From assembly GCF_000340215.1 (NCBI RefSeq), contig NW_006921538.1:4414320-4478319 (forward strand): a DNA stretch of 64,000 nt. Reading direction: 5' to 3'. This DNA comes from Pseudocercospora fijiensis CIRAD86 (lineage: Eukaryota > Ascomycota > Dothideomycetes > Mycosphaerellales > Mycosphaerellaceae). Every line of letters begins with the position of its first letter. The first letter of the stretch is position 1. Positions 22,870 through 34,369 of this stretch are shown here, one piece after another. The notes under the pieces are model-generated. The model did not search any database. It was not told the DNA's origin and saw nothing but the letters and a program-made list of their open reading frames with translations. Position numbers and translations under genes: made by a program.

Positions 22870-25210
22870 AAATGTCTACTAACGTTAGAAGTAGAGTATG
22901 CAACTAAATAGTTATAGCTAGCATTTACCTATATCGGTAGACCGTTTAAGTTAAATACGGATAGAGCGTAGTTAGTCGAGATCTAAAATATAAACTATTT
23001 ATATACCGAACTACTATTACTCGATATATTCTACTCTCTCTATCCTTACTCTAACCGCCTCCTCGTCGCCTTTCGCCTACGTCGTATATTAACCTACTAA
23101 CGATAATATACTAATAGTATCGTCGCCCTTCGTCGAAGTATTTCCGTCCGTAGACTTGTTATCGCTACTACTATCTCTACGATCTATTCCTCTAGTACCT
23201 CTATACTTAGCTACTCCTTATTTACTATTCGCCCTTATGCTACCTAGCTAGCCGATAAATCTTCCTTTACGCTCCTCCTCCCGCTTATCCCCTATTTATC
23301 GTAGCCTTCGCCTAGTCTACCTATTCCTCCCTTATTAACCTCTATTATACCTTTACTTAATCTATCTATTACTCTCTCGTTAACTTCTGTTGTGCCCTTA
23401 CCTACTATTATATTACTACCTACTAGTATACTATCTACCTAATCGCTAGGCCTATTAACCTACGCCTACGTCGCTAACTTATCTAGTCGCTATTCCCCTA
23501 TTTCTATCCTATAATAGTATATTTCCTATATAAATAAAAACGCTATACATTCTACGCAATACAACTATTTCTCCTCCGCCGAGAAGCTCGCCTAGTTATA
23601 CTATAGTAGTAGTAGCGGTCGCTTATATAACTATCGTCGTATTAATATTCTATCGTAATACTCGGCTATATTACCGGTCGCTAGCGCCGGCTCGGTATAA
23701 CTCGCTAATATTTAGTAGTCGGCTATCTCGGTAGTCTTACTCGTATCTACGCGACGGCTAGCCGTAGAGAGAAGTTTCGGAATAGCGACGTACTCGAGTA
23801 GTTTAGTAGGCGAAATCGGATAAAGGTAGAATACGGACAACCTTTAGAACCGACGTCCTCTTATATCTTTCCTCGCTATATATATTAGACTACCTACCGT
23901 ATCGCTACTTTATCTATTATTATAGCCGATCCTACCTTACGTCCTCCTAGAACCGTACGCAAACTCGATTAAATTTTACCGTACCGCTCGTACCTACGCG
24001 TCCGCCTCTACTTAGTATATACTATTTCTTTTATAATATACTACTCGCCTACGTACTCTCTCTAGTATACTCGAATAGCGCGGTTATACCGTACCGTATT
24101 TCGATCTAGGCGTCGTATTTGAAATCCGCGTATATAAGTTAGGTTTGATTTAATCTCTCCTTATACGTTGTCGTATATTATCTATTATAATCTCTTATAT
24201 TCCCTCTAGCCCCTACTATTACTTAGGGGTCGAGCGCTAATACTATAGCTCTCTCGCCTTGCATTTATACGTACTATCGACGGTAGCTAATAAAGTGCTA
24301 CTTACCCGGGTTATTTCTTACTACCGGTATCTGCCTTATACCTATTATCCTAGCGAGTGCGCTAATACCCCGACCGATCGACGTACTAGCTTAGTTTCTA
24401 TACTATTATACTAACTATAGGCCTCCTCTAGTAGTTAGGTTAGATCTCGCTAGTAGAGGATATACTCGGTTAAGTCGGATTATACCCTATATAACTTAAC
24501 GTAAGTATACTTACTAGACAATCTACCGGTTTTTCCCTATCTCGCGATATCTATATTAAAATACTAGAACCTATCGGTAAAGGAGTCGGCTAGATCGAGT
24601 ATTATTAGATATAAGATATTTATAGAGATCTTATACGTTAACCTGCTTATATATATAGTATAGTCGATACTACGCTATAGTGCCGCTAAACATCGCTAGC
24701 TACGTATAGGAGGTAAATACATATAGTTATAGTACTACCGGAATTTCTATATCTAGCACTTCTATCGTACGAGACTTAGGCGTTATATAACCTAGGGCTA
24801 ATCTACTAAACGACGATTAGATACGAACTAGTTCGCTAGGCGGCAAACTATATTGTCTATATTACTTTTACTAGCTAGCAAAATAGTTAGCACTCTCGTA
24901 TTATAATTGCGGTTATAGCAGATACGTCTACTAGCTATAAGTCGTAGTATAGTAACGCTACTAAGGCTCGAACCCTAATTGCGCTATCTATCCCTAGATA
25001 TAGCTCGACTATTATACCTCGCCGACTAGATTTTATCGTATATCGTCTATTAGGACGTCCGGTATACTATCTATACCGTTATCGCAGCCTTAGCTATCTT
25101 AGTCTAGTATATTCTTGCTTACCTAGTAGTCTACTATTACCTAATCCGGCTCTTATCGAGGCAATCCGATATATTCTTACGTTATAATACTAACAGACCC
25201 GTATACGGAC
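22870..25210 (+). pseudogene. Unrecognised long coding relic downstream of helicase
   Basis: One plus frame can be read from about 23100 to 25200 (roughly 700 residues) with only TAG/TAA stops. Readable segments include LEPYANSIKFYRTARTYASA, YFDLGVVFEIRVYKLGLIQ and YLDNLPVFPYLAISILK. I do not recognise the family and see no catalytic motif. It is interrupted by foldback copy c at about 24823-24893 and truncated by the LTR-B insertion at 25218. It could be a second gene of the element that carried the helicase, or an unrelated relic. Confidence 0.35.
24823..24893. repeat. Foldback repeat, copy c
   Basis: Inner CTATATTGTCTATATTACTT and right arm GCAAAATAGTTAGCA match copy d closely. The left arm, CGAACTAGTTCGCT, has diverged. 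Confidence 0.55.
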
Positions 25211-25217
25211 TTGTTAG

Positions 25218-25500
25218 TATTAGCTAGTAACCGGCCCTATATACCTAGGCTAAGTTTTAAGCCTATATAAGAGGCCTCCTTCTATATTGTAGATAGAGCA
25301 CTAACCTCGTATAGTATATTATTTATATTACACTTCTATAATACCTATGTTATAGGGCTCTAGTTATTAGCCTAAGTAACTATCTTATTATCCTATTATA
25401 CTAAACATAGCTGCCTATATTGCTATAGGTTATATTACCCTCGGTAGCCTATACTATTACTACTACTAGTAGTAGTAGTATTGGTTTCCGTCCTTTATTA
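25218..25500 (+). repeat. LTR-B 5' LTR
   Basis: Matches 33372-33651 over its length with RIP-type differences and a 3-bp unit difference in an internal (TAC)n(TAG)n stretch. It begins TATTAG (probably TGTTAG before RIP) and ends CCTTTATTA. Confidence 0.85.
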
Positions 25501-25516
25501 GAGCCGAAGGTAGGGC
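25499..25516 (+). other. Primer-binding-site-like sequence of LTR-B
   Basis: TAGAGCCGAAGGTAGGGC directly follows the 5' LTR, overlapping its last bases. It is identical to the site in the LTR-A element at 48323 although the LTRs themselves are unrelated in sequence. Confidence 0.55.
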
Positions 25517-26285
25517 TATCTCTTTATATCTAATAGGCTCGGGTATATCGAAGGTAGTCCTAGGGTACGAATAGCTATAACTAGAGCGAGGGTACGATAA
25601 GAGCCTACAATACAGACGATATAGAAGTATCTTAAGGGGCTATTACGACAAGCGAAGGAACCTCTTAACGAGGGCATCTCTTTAACCCCGAAAAGCTACA
25701 AACCCTTAGGACTATTACAGCTTAGGGCCTAGTCTATAGCTATAGCTAGCTTCTAAGGACTCGGCTCCGGGTCGAAGACCTATTTAGTACCGCTTGCTCG
25801 AGATAAGCCCCGCCTAAGGAGGAGATAGACTAATTACCTATCGGCCTTGCTTAGTTTGCTAAGACTATTAATTAATAGCAAATACGGCTTATAGGTCGGA
25901 TAGCCGGGGAGTCCTCTATTAATCGGGTAGGGCGTTCCTAGATTCGTAGCCTCGCTTAGATAGTGCTTAGCCTTCTACTAGAAAAAGAAGGCTACCGCCC
26001 CCTCGCCTAGCTAAAGGAGATATAAGCTAGTTTCTAGGATCTAGGTATAAATAGAGATTGTAGTCTCTCCCTCCGAGCGGCTTTCGTCTAATACTAAACT
26101 AAGCTCCTATAGGTAGTTAGGCGACCTCTAGGAGGCTAAATCCTAATACTACCCTAGGGGTAATACTAGGAGAAATAGCCTAATATACTATTCTCTCGTA
26201 TAGCAACATTATAATAAACTAAATAAACTAAAGACACTAAAAACACATTTATATAGTATTTTATTTTAATATAGTATTTTATTTC
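25517..26285 (+). other. LTR-B leader region
   Basis: No coding frame recognised. It contains palindrome copy 3 near its end and an AT-rich direct repeat at about 26250-26285 (TAGTATTTTATTT twice) just before gag. Confidence 0.5.
26144..26168. repeat. ORF-bracketing palindrome, copy 3
   Basis: TAATACTACCC then TAGGGGTAATACTA. It lies about 130 bases before the gag frame of LTR-B. Confidence 0.65.
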
Positions 26286-26289
26286 AACT

Positions 26290-28760
26290 ATTTTACAACA
26301 ATCGAATAAGCTCTAGCTCTAGCGAAAACGAGCATTAAGAATTAGCGGAATCCTCTAAATCCGAAAACGCCCCTAATCCTATTAACGAAGAAATTAGGCG
26401 GCGACTAGTTAATATAAGTAAGCCTCCTACGCCCTCTACGCTAGAGGCGCTCTATACTGTCCTTATAAACATAATAGAGAAGCAAACTAAGCTTCTCCGT
26501 TAAAACAAACGCCGCCCGCTAGAACTAGGGAGTAGTATAAATCCCTTATTCGAAGGGTAGAACGCTATAGTATATATAGAGCGTTTTAAGGAAGGCTTAA
26601 TTAAGTACGAGCTCGATAGAGAGTCCGACTAGTATAAGATCCGGTCCCTTACGAGGACTACTAGTACTAAGCTTTACCGAACCCTTAGAACCCTAGTTAG
26701 CTACCTAGAAAAGGACGACAAGTCTAATACTAACTAGGAGACCTTTAAGTTAGCCTTTCTAAGGGAGTATCGGGAGCGCGATAGCCGTCGTATTAAAAGT
26801 AGTCGCGCGTAGCTCGAAGCCCTCTGCTTAGTAAGGCGTACTAAGGATAACGACCTAAAGGGGTACGTCCGCGAATTTATCGAGTTAGCGGACAGTATCG
26901 AGTAGAGTAACCTCGAAAACTCTTAGAGAACGAGGCTACTCCTCTAGGGATTGCCGTAGCCTATAGCTTAGCGTATCTTCCGTCGCTATAAGCTTAGCGA
27001 GGCCGATCCTAAGAGCTTTAGGAAATACAAAGAGGTCCTAGTATATATTAAGGCCGATATTAATAGTATAGCCGATACGAGGAAGTTTATCTACGGCGAA
27101 GACCGGAATAACCTAGCGTAGGTTAGGAAAGAAGCCTTAGGAAGTAAGGGACCTAAGTTCCTTTCTAAATCGCAAAGTAGTCCTAAGACCGTAACTCCTA
27201 CTATTACTAAGTACTCTTAAGACGTTGCGGACTTAGCTAAATCCCTAGCCCGACTTAACCTAAATACGAAGGTATTATAACGAGTTAGGGAAGTTATCGA
27301 TACTACTATACTAGGCGATATACTACTAGTCTACTAGGTTTTAGACCCTAACTACCCTAAAGCCCCTTTAGTAGATATCTACGCTATACGGAAGATCTGT
27401 TCTAACTTAGATAGCAAGTGCTAGATATATAGCGGGTTTAAATATATCTAATCGTCCTACCCTATCTAGAAAGAGCTTCTTAAAAGGAAGCTTATTATAT
27501 AAGTAAATAGCCGATTCTACTATATAGATACTAGCGACAAGATTAATTTCGAATAGGATCGGAGAGCCCCGAAGCTACCTTAGCTAAAAACCCTTCTAGA
27601 AAAGAAGTATAGCGGCAAGATCGAGTTTAAAGATACTAGGAATAGTACCCTCGCCGCTATTACTAAACGAGAAACTTAGAAGGTTAGGGCTAAATAGGTT
27701 AAGGAGCGAAGTAGTAACGGTACTACCGAGCCCGTTAAAGTTAACTTTGTTTCTTAGGACCCGGACGCAGTTACTAATGTTTACGCGGTTACTAAGAACA
27801 GTATAGATATCTACGCTACTATAAGGTCCTAAACCTAGTCCTAAAACAAGGGCAAGAGCCCGTAGAACCCTACTCGCCCTAGTACGGCAGCCTCTACTAG
27901 GGTACTAAAGAACAAGGCGGCCGATAAGGCTAAACAATAACGAGAGTTAACCGCTAAAACTAAGACTCTCTAGATAGCTATAGACCGCGCTGCCCGATCT
28001 AGTACCGCACCTAGTACCCTACCTATAGAGAGCCTAGTCGTCTTAGAGACTCTAGAGGTCGATATAGAAGATATTACTACCGATATTAGTAGTACCCTAG
28101 GGCTAGCTAATCTACCGGCCTATAAGCGGAAGTTATCCGATCTAAAGAGCTTTCGCTTTAATAGGTATATAAACAAGTATAGTACTAGCCTAGCTAACTC
28201 TATAGATATAAAGGCAAACGCTCTCTTCTAGGCTTTACAGTTCCTAGACCTTAAGTCTAATGTGTCTATAGGAGAGCTACTAGCGTACGGTTTGCCTACT
28301 AACCTATTCTAGAGCCGAATCCCTAACGATACTACCTTTATAAAAGATCTCGCTACCCTCCGACGAAAACAGGGACGAGAAGACTATATCGACGTCTCTT
28401 TCCTATAGTTCCTTCCTAAATTTTCTTTAGGTACCTAAGAGTTAGTAGAAGGCGAATTAGTAACCTACGAGAACTAAGAGACTATCGATAATACTAACGA
28501 AGAGGGAGTTAAGGAGATAGGCCGAGGGGATAGTAATAATCCCGACCCTACTCTAGTTTTAGTCTCTATTAAGGCTATCCGGTTTACTAGCTAATAAATC
28601 GGTCGAGTAGGACCTCCTCGACCTAAGGAACTTTATTCTATCCCTAATAATATAGACCTTTCCGCAGTTACCCGTTCCTTCGCCGTCGTTCCCGCTATCT
28701 ATATTTAAGTTACTATCGGGAGCTATAGTTAATAGATACTAGCAATGCTTAATAATTACT
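26290..28760 (+). pseudogene. LTR-B gag with zinc knuckle and start of protease
   Basis: One plus frame runs about 800 residues through RIP stops. The capsid-like part includes NPLFEGQNAIVYIERFKEGL and GYVREFIELADSIE, resembling the NPLFTRENATNFVKRFSTI segment of the LTR-A gag at 49825. A CCHC knuckle lies at 27419-27460 (C-x2-C-x4-H-x4-C, now C-x2-Y-x4-Y-x4-Y through TGC and CAT to TAC and TAT changes). A Lys/Thr-rich hinge and an acidic part follow. The last part, VPAIYIQVTIGSYS, resembles a retroviral-type protease start but breaks off before any catalytic Asp can be confirmed. The start codon is not determined. Confidence 0.6.
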
Positions 28761-28869
28761 AGCCTTTAAATAGAAAGGACCTTATAGAGTATAGGAGGTC
28801 CTTTACGATAGTTCTACGTACCGTCTTTAGGAACTTAATAGTCCTACCTTAAAGCACTCGTATCCTCGG

Positions 28870-29250
28870 ACTAACCTAGAGAAGATCGTCGAGTTACGAG
28901 AACCTACCTGCCCTCCCCCGACCGAAGAAGAAGTTAGTGCCTCTACGGACCCTCTACCGACCTTAGATACCTATCGGGAGGAGGATCCTACCGCGATTAT
29001 AGATCCTATTCTACCTAATAACTATACGCATCCCTAGATACGTCTTAGTAAGCTATTAGGAATAACTTATAAACAAAGGGAGGGTTATATACGTATTAAT
29101 TACGCGTAGAGCATTTCCGATATTAATTCCGATAGTAAACTAGACTTCTAGCTATCTAACTCTAACTCCGAGAAGGAACTCGACTAGTCTAGCGACGAAG
29201 ACCGCCTAGAATTATAGATATTAAACGACCCCGACCCTAAGACTAAATAA
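28870..29250 (+). pseudogene. LTR-B pol C-terminal remnant
   Basis: Frame with PTLDTYREEDPTA, RLSKLLGIT and EGYIRINYAQSIS, and an acidic tail, matching 8560-8940. It follows the protease scrap within about 110 bases, so the region that should hold RT, RNase H and integrase is deleted. A TAA at about 29248 ends it. Confidence 0.5.
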
Positions 29251-29520
29251 TTGCTTACTCTTCCTTACCTCTATCTACCTCTACTACGTTACTTCCTTGC
29301 TCTTATTAATCGTTCTCCGCGCTATTAATATAGTGCCGCCCTATACCTTTGGTCCTTACCTGTTATCTATTCCTACTAATGTTTATACTCTCGTTTGTTG
29401 CTTTTAGTTTATCTTGTTATTGTCCTTTGCTTTTGCCTTTGCCTTCGATTAATATTACTATAACTTTATTCCTTTGCTTTTGTTTTTTCCTTAGATAGAA
29501 CTATACGAGGCGTGTTTTCC

Positions 29521-29545
29521 TAATAATACCCTAGGGATAGTGTTA
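29521..29545. repeat. ORF-bracketing palindrome, copy 4
   Basis: TAATAATACCC then TAGGGATAGTGTTA. It is the counterpart of the copy at 9213 and lies about 270 bases after the pol remnant stop. Confidence 0.6.
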
Positions 29546-29971
29546 GAAAGATAGCCGAACCTAACCCTCTACCCTCTAGGACTACTTCCCTCTAGCTTCC
29601 TAGACTCTAGCGACTACCCTTAGATATTAACTATAACAAGATACTCTACTAGAGACTGTTCCTACCCTAATTAGTACTAGTTACGTAGGATAACTAAGAA
29701 AGGGAGGTTCCCTTATCCCTCTCCCTTCCTACTACTTAGATAGATATAGCAACCTAGGCCTATAGCCTCTAAGAATAGGGACCTTAGGCTATTAAGCTTA
29801 GTGTTTAGAAGAAGAAAGAAGGTAAATATACGGACTACCTTTACGTACTTGCTAATATAAAAGGTAATGCTATACCTATAATAGTAGTGCTATAGGCCGA
29901 TAAATCGACGAATTAGCTATACTAGGCCTAGGCGACTTGCTTCTCGTTACCGAGTATCTCTAGAGAAAAGC

Positions 29972-29997
29972 TAATACTACCCTAGGGGTATTATTAG
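29972..29997. repeat. ORF-bracketing palindrome, copy 5
   Basis: TAATACTACCC then TAGGGGTATTATTAG. Counterpart of the copy at 9669, about 420 bases before the ORF2 start. Confidence 0.7.
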
Positions 29998-30416
29998 TCC
30001 CGCTAGCCTTACTACTATAGATTTCTGCTAGGGACTCGAACTAACTAGTTATATTTCGAGTACGCGAGAGTCTACGATAGCTAAAGTTTAATAAAAGGCG
30101 CGTAGTCGCTACTAGCAATTAGCTAGATCGATTATTAAACTTTAGCCTACCCTAATAATAAAGAAGTCTCGTATATAGCTTTACTTTTATATATAGCCGT
30201 TATCCGTTTGCTTTACTAGCGCGGAATATATAGACTACGTTACCTTCGTATCCTATTTAAAGCGAGCTTCCTAAGCTCTTTCTTCTACTCGATTACTAAC
30301 TAACTCGCTACTGCCTAACTACCCCCCCTCTTCTATCTAAACCCTTTAGTTATTATTATTAAGTAACGAATACGTTTTGCAAACTCGTTTCTAATCTACT
30401 TCCGCTTCGGTCGACT

Positions 30417-33230
30417 ATGTCTTCTAACGCCCCGAATCTACTAGACGCTAGTAGTAGCGGCAACCTACCTATCCCTATTAACCTAAGCCTAGCCGCCCTA
30501 GTTCCGATCGAAGCCCTATCCGATAGCGCCTTAGCTGCTATAACTAGTCTCGAGCACTGCTTCTAGATCGTTACCGCCCTTAAAGACCCTTAAGAGAAGA
30601 TCTAGAACGCTCGTACCCTACTATACGTTATTAATAGGAATATTAAGAAGGCTACTATCTTAGTTATATATAGTATAAACAACTTGCGTTAGTCTATCGG
30701 TAAGCGTATCTTTAAGCGCGAGGTTCTTAACGATATAGATATCGAATAAGCCTTTCCTATCGTCTATAGCCTCGAGACGGCCGATACCTAGATTCGTTTA
30801 CGCTTTAAGACCCTCGACTAGGCCTTCGAATATTAGGGAGGACTAAGTAGTCTTCCTAAGAGACTTATTAACTTCGCCTACGGTAGATAAGAGCGTACTA
30901 AGTAGGTCTCTTCGTTCGTTAATAAGTATAAGGTCTGTCGTTAAGGCGCCGAGTACCTTTCCCGTACTATAATCTATCGTATATCTACCGCTAGCAAGAA
31001 GGTAGGCAAGTAGTTACTTAACTTGTCCTTTGCACTTAACGACTTTACGATAGCCTACTAGAAGAAGTACTACGATACAATCGTCTAGATAGATCTTAGT
31101 ATATAGATAACTAAGGATCTACTAAAAGAGAAGGGCTATCGCATTAATAGTATAGGTTTTATTATTAAAGGTTAAGAGGCTCCTATTGTTAATGTCCTTA
31201 AACGTAAGGCTCTTCGCCTAGAAATAGAGGCCGATACGGCTACTAGTCTAGCGCTCGCTATAGAAATGTAGGCTAAAGATCGTCGCTCGACCCGCAATCG
31301 TAAGGTCCCTTAAGAAGTTTAAGACGAGCGCGCTAAGGCCGAAGCAGCGCGTAAGAAGGCATTGCATACTCGCTAGGCCCTTCGTAAGGCTACTAAGAAG
31401 TATAGTACTCCTTCTAGTACCGACTATAGTACTAACTATAGTACTAACTATAGTAACTCGGATATTAATATACTAGATATACTACTAGAAGATGTCTCCT
31501 CCGAAGGCTCCTTTAGCGAGCGTAGAGATAGAGGCCTCTCGCTAATCCTATTAACTAAGAATATCTATAGTTCCTATAAGGGCGACTCTATTACGTATCT
31601 TATTACCGAAATCGATATAGTTCCTAAGGCCTCTATAGGTAAAGCTCCTACCGCTCTATCTATCTATTAATAGCTCGACGACCTTAGTAAGCTAGGTAAA
31701 GAGCGGTTTACTATATATACTAACTGTGTTAAGAAGGCTGCTAAGGTCTGTAGTCTCTATACTAGTACTAAGGCGAGTATCCTCGTCGGTCGCTTATTAA
31801 AGATTAGTCGCGAGGTTGCTAATTAGGATGCCTTTACTACCCTTAAGACTAGTTATACTAACTAGTTTCCTAGACGTCCTACTGCCGCCCCGACCTCCCT
31901 AGGACTCTACGTATTTAACCTTACTAGTACTATTACTCGCGATCTTACGCTAACTAAGCGTCGGTATAAGTTAATTACTAGCATTCTCGGCTAAGGTACC
32001 TCCTTCGACCGCTTTCGTTAGACTAGTAATACTATCTTCCCTCGAGTCTTCGGTTAGATATAGTCGCCTCGTAGAGCGTACCTTCCTCTTATCGTCGACC
32101 TAATATAGAAGGAGTTTCGTATATTCTTTTAGTATATACGTAAACTGCCTAAGTCTAAGTAGGAAGGCCGTAATACCCTTTAAACCAATAAAGTAAGTAA
32201 CTAAATCGTCCGTTAGTATTCCGCCTTATAGCTCTTAGCCGTTGCCCTTCGACCTAATTATATATACGAGCTTATCTCCGTCCCTAAGCCTACTAAGTAC
32301 TTTAAGGTAGGTAATAGCGGTTATAAGAACTACCCTACTAAGGAGACTTCTCGTCTCGGATAAGATATAGTTAAGCTCGTAGCTAGTAAGGGTACTAGCT
32401 ATCTACGTATTAAGGTTTCTCTTATATCTAAAGATAAGACCGCTTGTTTAACTATTATTAAGGGTATATACGAACTAGAGGTCTTCGAGAACTAGGTTAA
32501 GAAGCTTAATACCCGTAGCCTAGTTCTACTAAACAAGATTAGTAAGCTTACTAACAAGCACCTTACTAACGACGACCTCGGCTATATATTCGATAGTTAG
32601 CCTAACGAAGGCGAGGTAGCTTAGTAGATCCTTAACCCTCTAAAGGAATGCGAAGTCTCTATTTAGATACTATACCTTCTATATAGTAATCTAAAGCCCG
32701 AGAGCGACCGTATATTAATCGACCTAGGCTACTCTCGTATTATCGATAGTACTAAGATTAAGGGCTACGATAACTTAACTATCGCTAAGGTTACTAAGGC
32801 GCACCGTAATCTAACCGCCCTTCTAGGTTCTAATACCTTCGTACCGTTCGCCTTCCCTACCGCTATCTTAGTCGAAGGCCTTAGTTACATTTCCGATACC
32901 CTAGTCGGTAGAATTCCTTAGTTAAGTTACGTTGTTTAGAACGAAGTTAAACAAATCCTCTAGTTTAGTAAGGAGGAGCTCAAGGACTATCTACGCGAGT
33001 AGGAGAAGGCTATATAGGACAAGGCTACTAACCTCCTCGTTAATTAAGCTTACTTCGAAGTAGAGTACTTTAGTACTAATAGCTTTAATACCTACGAAGG
33101 AGTTTAGGAGAATCGACTAGCTAATAAAGTTATTACTAGTAAGAATTACGGCACATTAAAGTAGCAGCAAGTTAGCGTAGTAGATTAGTTGCTTAGGAAG
33201 TTGTTTTTGTATATTAATAGAATCTAGGAA
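30417..33230 (+). pseudogene. LTR-B ORF2: long conserved protein of unknown function
   Basis: Begins at ATG 30417 (MSSNAPNLLDASSSG) and keeps one frame for about 930 residues with TAG/TAA stops only. The N-terminal part resembles 10116-11130. A tandem 12-bp repeat at 31422-31457 encodes TDYSTNYSTNYS. The C-terminal half shares RPNY...LIS, IY.LEVF, PFAFP (PYAFP) and LVGR with the minus-strand frame at 35390-38192, so the protein occurs in at least three elements. I see no RT, integrase, protease, tyrosine-recombinase or envelope-type membrane motif. The N-terminal helical region could be gag-like. It may be a structural or accessory protein of these elements. A stop near 33226 is directly followed by palindrome copy 6. 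Confidence 0.6.
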
Positions 33231-33255
33231 CAATGCTACCCCGGGGGTATTATTG
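33231..33255. repeat. ORF-bracketing palindrome, copy 6
   Basis: CAATGCTACCCC then GGGGGTATTATTG. This is the best-preserved copy: restoring CA for TA in the right arm gives a near-perfect palindrome. It follows the end of ORF2 immediately. Confidence 0.7.
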
Positions 33256-33356
33256 CGGAGTTTCTAAAAAATAGCCTTAGCTAAGATACCTAAGGTACCC
33301 TACACAACTGTTTGTTTGTCTCAAGCGCGCAATATAAAGCGTGTCTAGTTAGATAC

Positions 33357-33371
33357 GAAGAAAGGGAGGGA
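33357..33371 (+). other. LTR-B polypurine tract
   Basis: GAAGAAAGGGAGGGA ends exactly where the 3' LTR starts, the expected plus-strand priming site. Confidence 0.75.
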
Positions 33372-33651
33372 TATTAGCTAGTAACCGGCCCTATATACCT
33401 AGGCTAAGTTTTAAGCCTATATAAGAGGCCTCCTTCTATATTATAGATAAAGCACTAACCTCGTATAGTATATTGTTTATATCACACTTCTATAATGCCT
33501 ATATTGTAGGGCTCTAGTTATTAGCCTAAGCAACCGTCTTATTATCCTATTATACTAAACATAGCTGCCTATATTGCTATAGGTTATGTTACCCTCGGTA
33601 GCCTATACTATTACTACTAGTAGTAGTAGTATTAGTTTCCGTCCTTTATTA
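33372..33651 (+). repeat. LTR-B 3' LTR
   Basis: Direct copy of 25218-25500, beginning TATTAGCTAGTAACCGGCCC. Preceded by the polypurine tract, which fixes it as the 3' LTR. Confidence 0.85.
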
Positions 33652-34369
33652 GGCTATATACTAGTTTATATATAGTTATTATATACGTAATAAAATACTA
33701 CGATTAACTCGGTTAGTATTCGGTTCTTAAAACTGTTAACTCGTAATATCGTAGAATAGATAGCGGTTAGTTCGTCTACCTAGAATATACGTCCGAAATT
33801 ATAGTATATTTTCGAACGACTACAATTCTCGAAAACTAATTTCTCCCCCGATCGATTAGATAACAACGCCCTAATCTAACTATATCTTTTATTATTTATC
33901 TACCCGAATATAAACCTACTATAACCGAGATAGTCCGAGCAAATTAGTAACCTTACCGCCGCTAAGATTTACCCTAATCGTTACTAACCCTCGGATCTAG
34001 CTTACTTACGTATTACGCTCCGTATACTAACGGCGTTTTTTAGGGCAGGTTTTATAGATTACCTCCTCCTACTACCGTATATTATATAGTAAATCATTAA
34101 TAGCATAATACTAACTGTTTTGCTGCCTAGCAAACTGCCGGGCTATTGTCTATTTTCCTAGCCGGCAAAACAGTTAGTACTCTTATATAGTCGTATTTAT
34201 TATCCTATAGTTTAACGGGTTAGGGAAATATAAGGCAGTCTGTATTGCTTAACTACTATATCTACTTAGAGTATAGTAGCATATATATATCGAATGCATT
34301 ATATATAATATGCTTGGTATAGGCTTATATATACTCGAGCCTATCGATATATTATAGTTACCTTACCTA
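33652..34369. other. Older flanking DNA, no recognised gene
   Basis: Sequence into which LTR-B inserted, probably continuing 24900-25217. Stops are frequent in all frames. It contains foldback copy d. Confidence 0.4.
34109..34179. repeat. Foldback repeat, copy d
   Basis: The best copy: TACTAACTGTTTTGC (34109-34123) and GCAAAACAGTTAGTA (34165-34179) are exact reverse complements, with GGCTATTGTCTATTTTCC between them. It retains CA and TG in the arms, so it is less affected by RIP than its surroundings. Confidence 0.75.

Larger units (their letters stand above)
29251..30416 (+). other. LTR-B spacer between pol remnant and ORF2
   Basis: Conserved with 8941-10115 but not coding. Contains palindrome copies 4 and 5. 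A run of C residues near 30325 and Pyr-rich DNA precede ORF2. Confidence 0.6.
25218..33651 (+). mobile_element. LTR-B: complete non-autonomous LTR retroelement
   Basis: An 8.4-kb element with direct LTRs (25218-25500 and 33372-33651), a primer-binding-site-like sequence, gag with a zinc knuckle, a truncated protease start, a pol C-terminal scrap, a long ORF2 and a polypurine tract before the 3' LTR. No reverse transcriptase, RNase H or integrase motif is present between protease and the pol tail, so it could only have moved with enzymes from a relative. It interrupts an older unrecognised relic. The 5-bp flanks (GTTAG and GGCTA) do not match, so the target duplication is unresolved. Confidence 0.8.
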
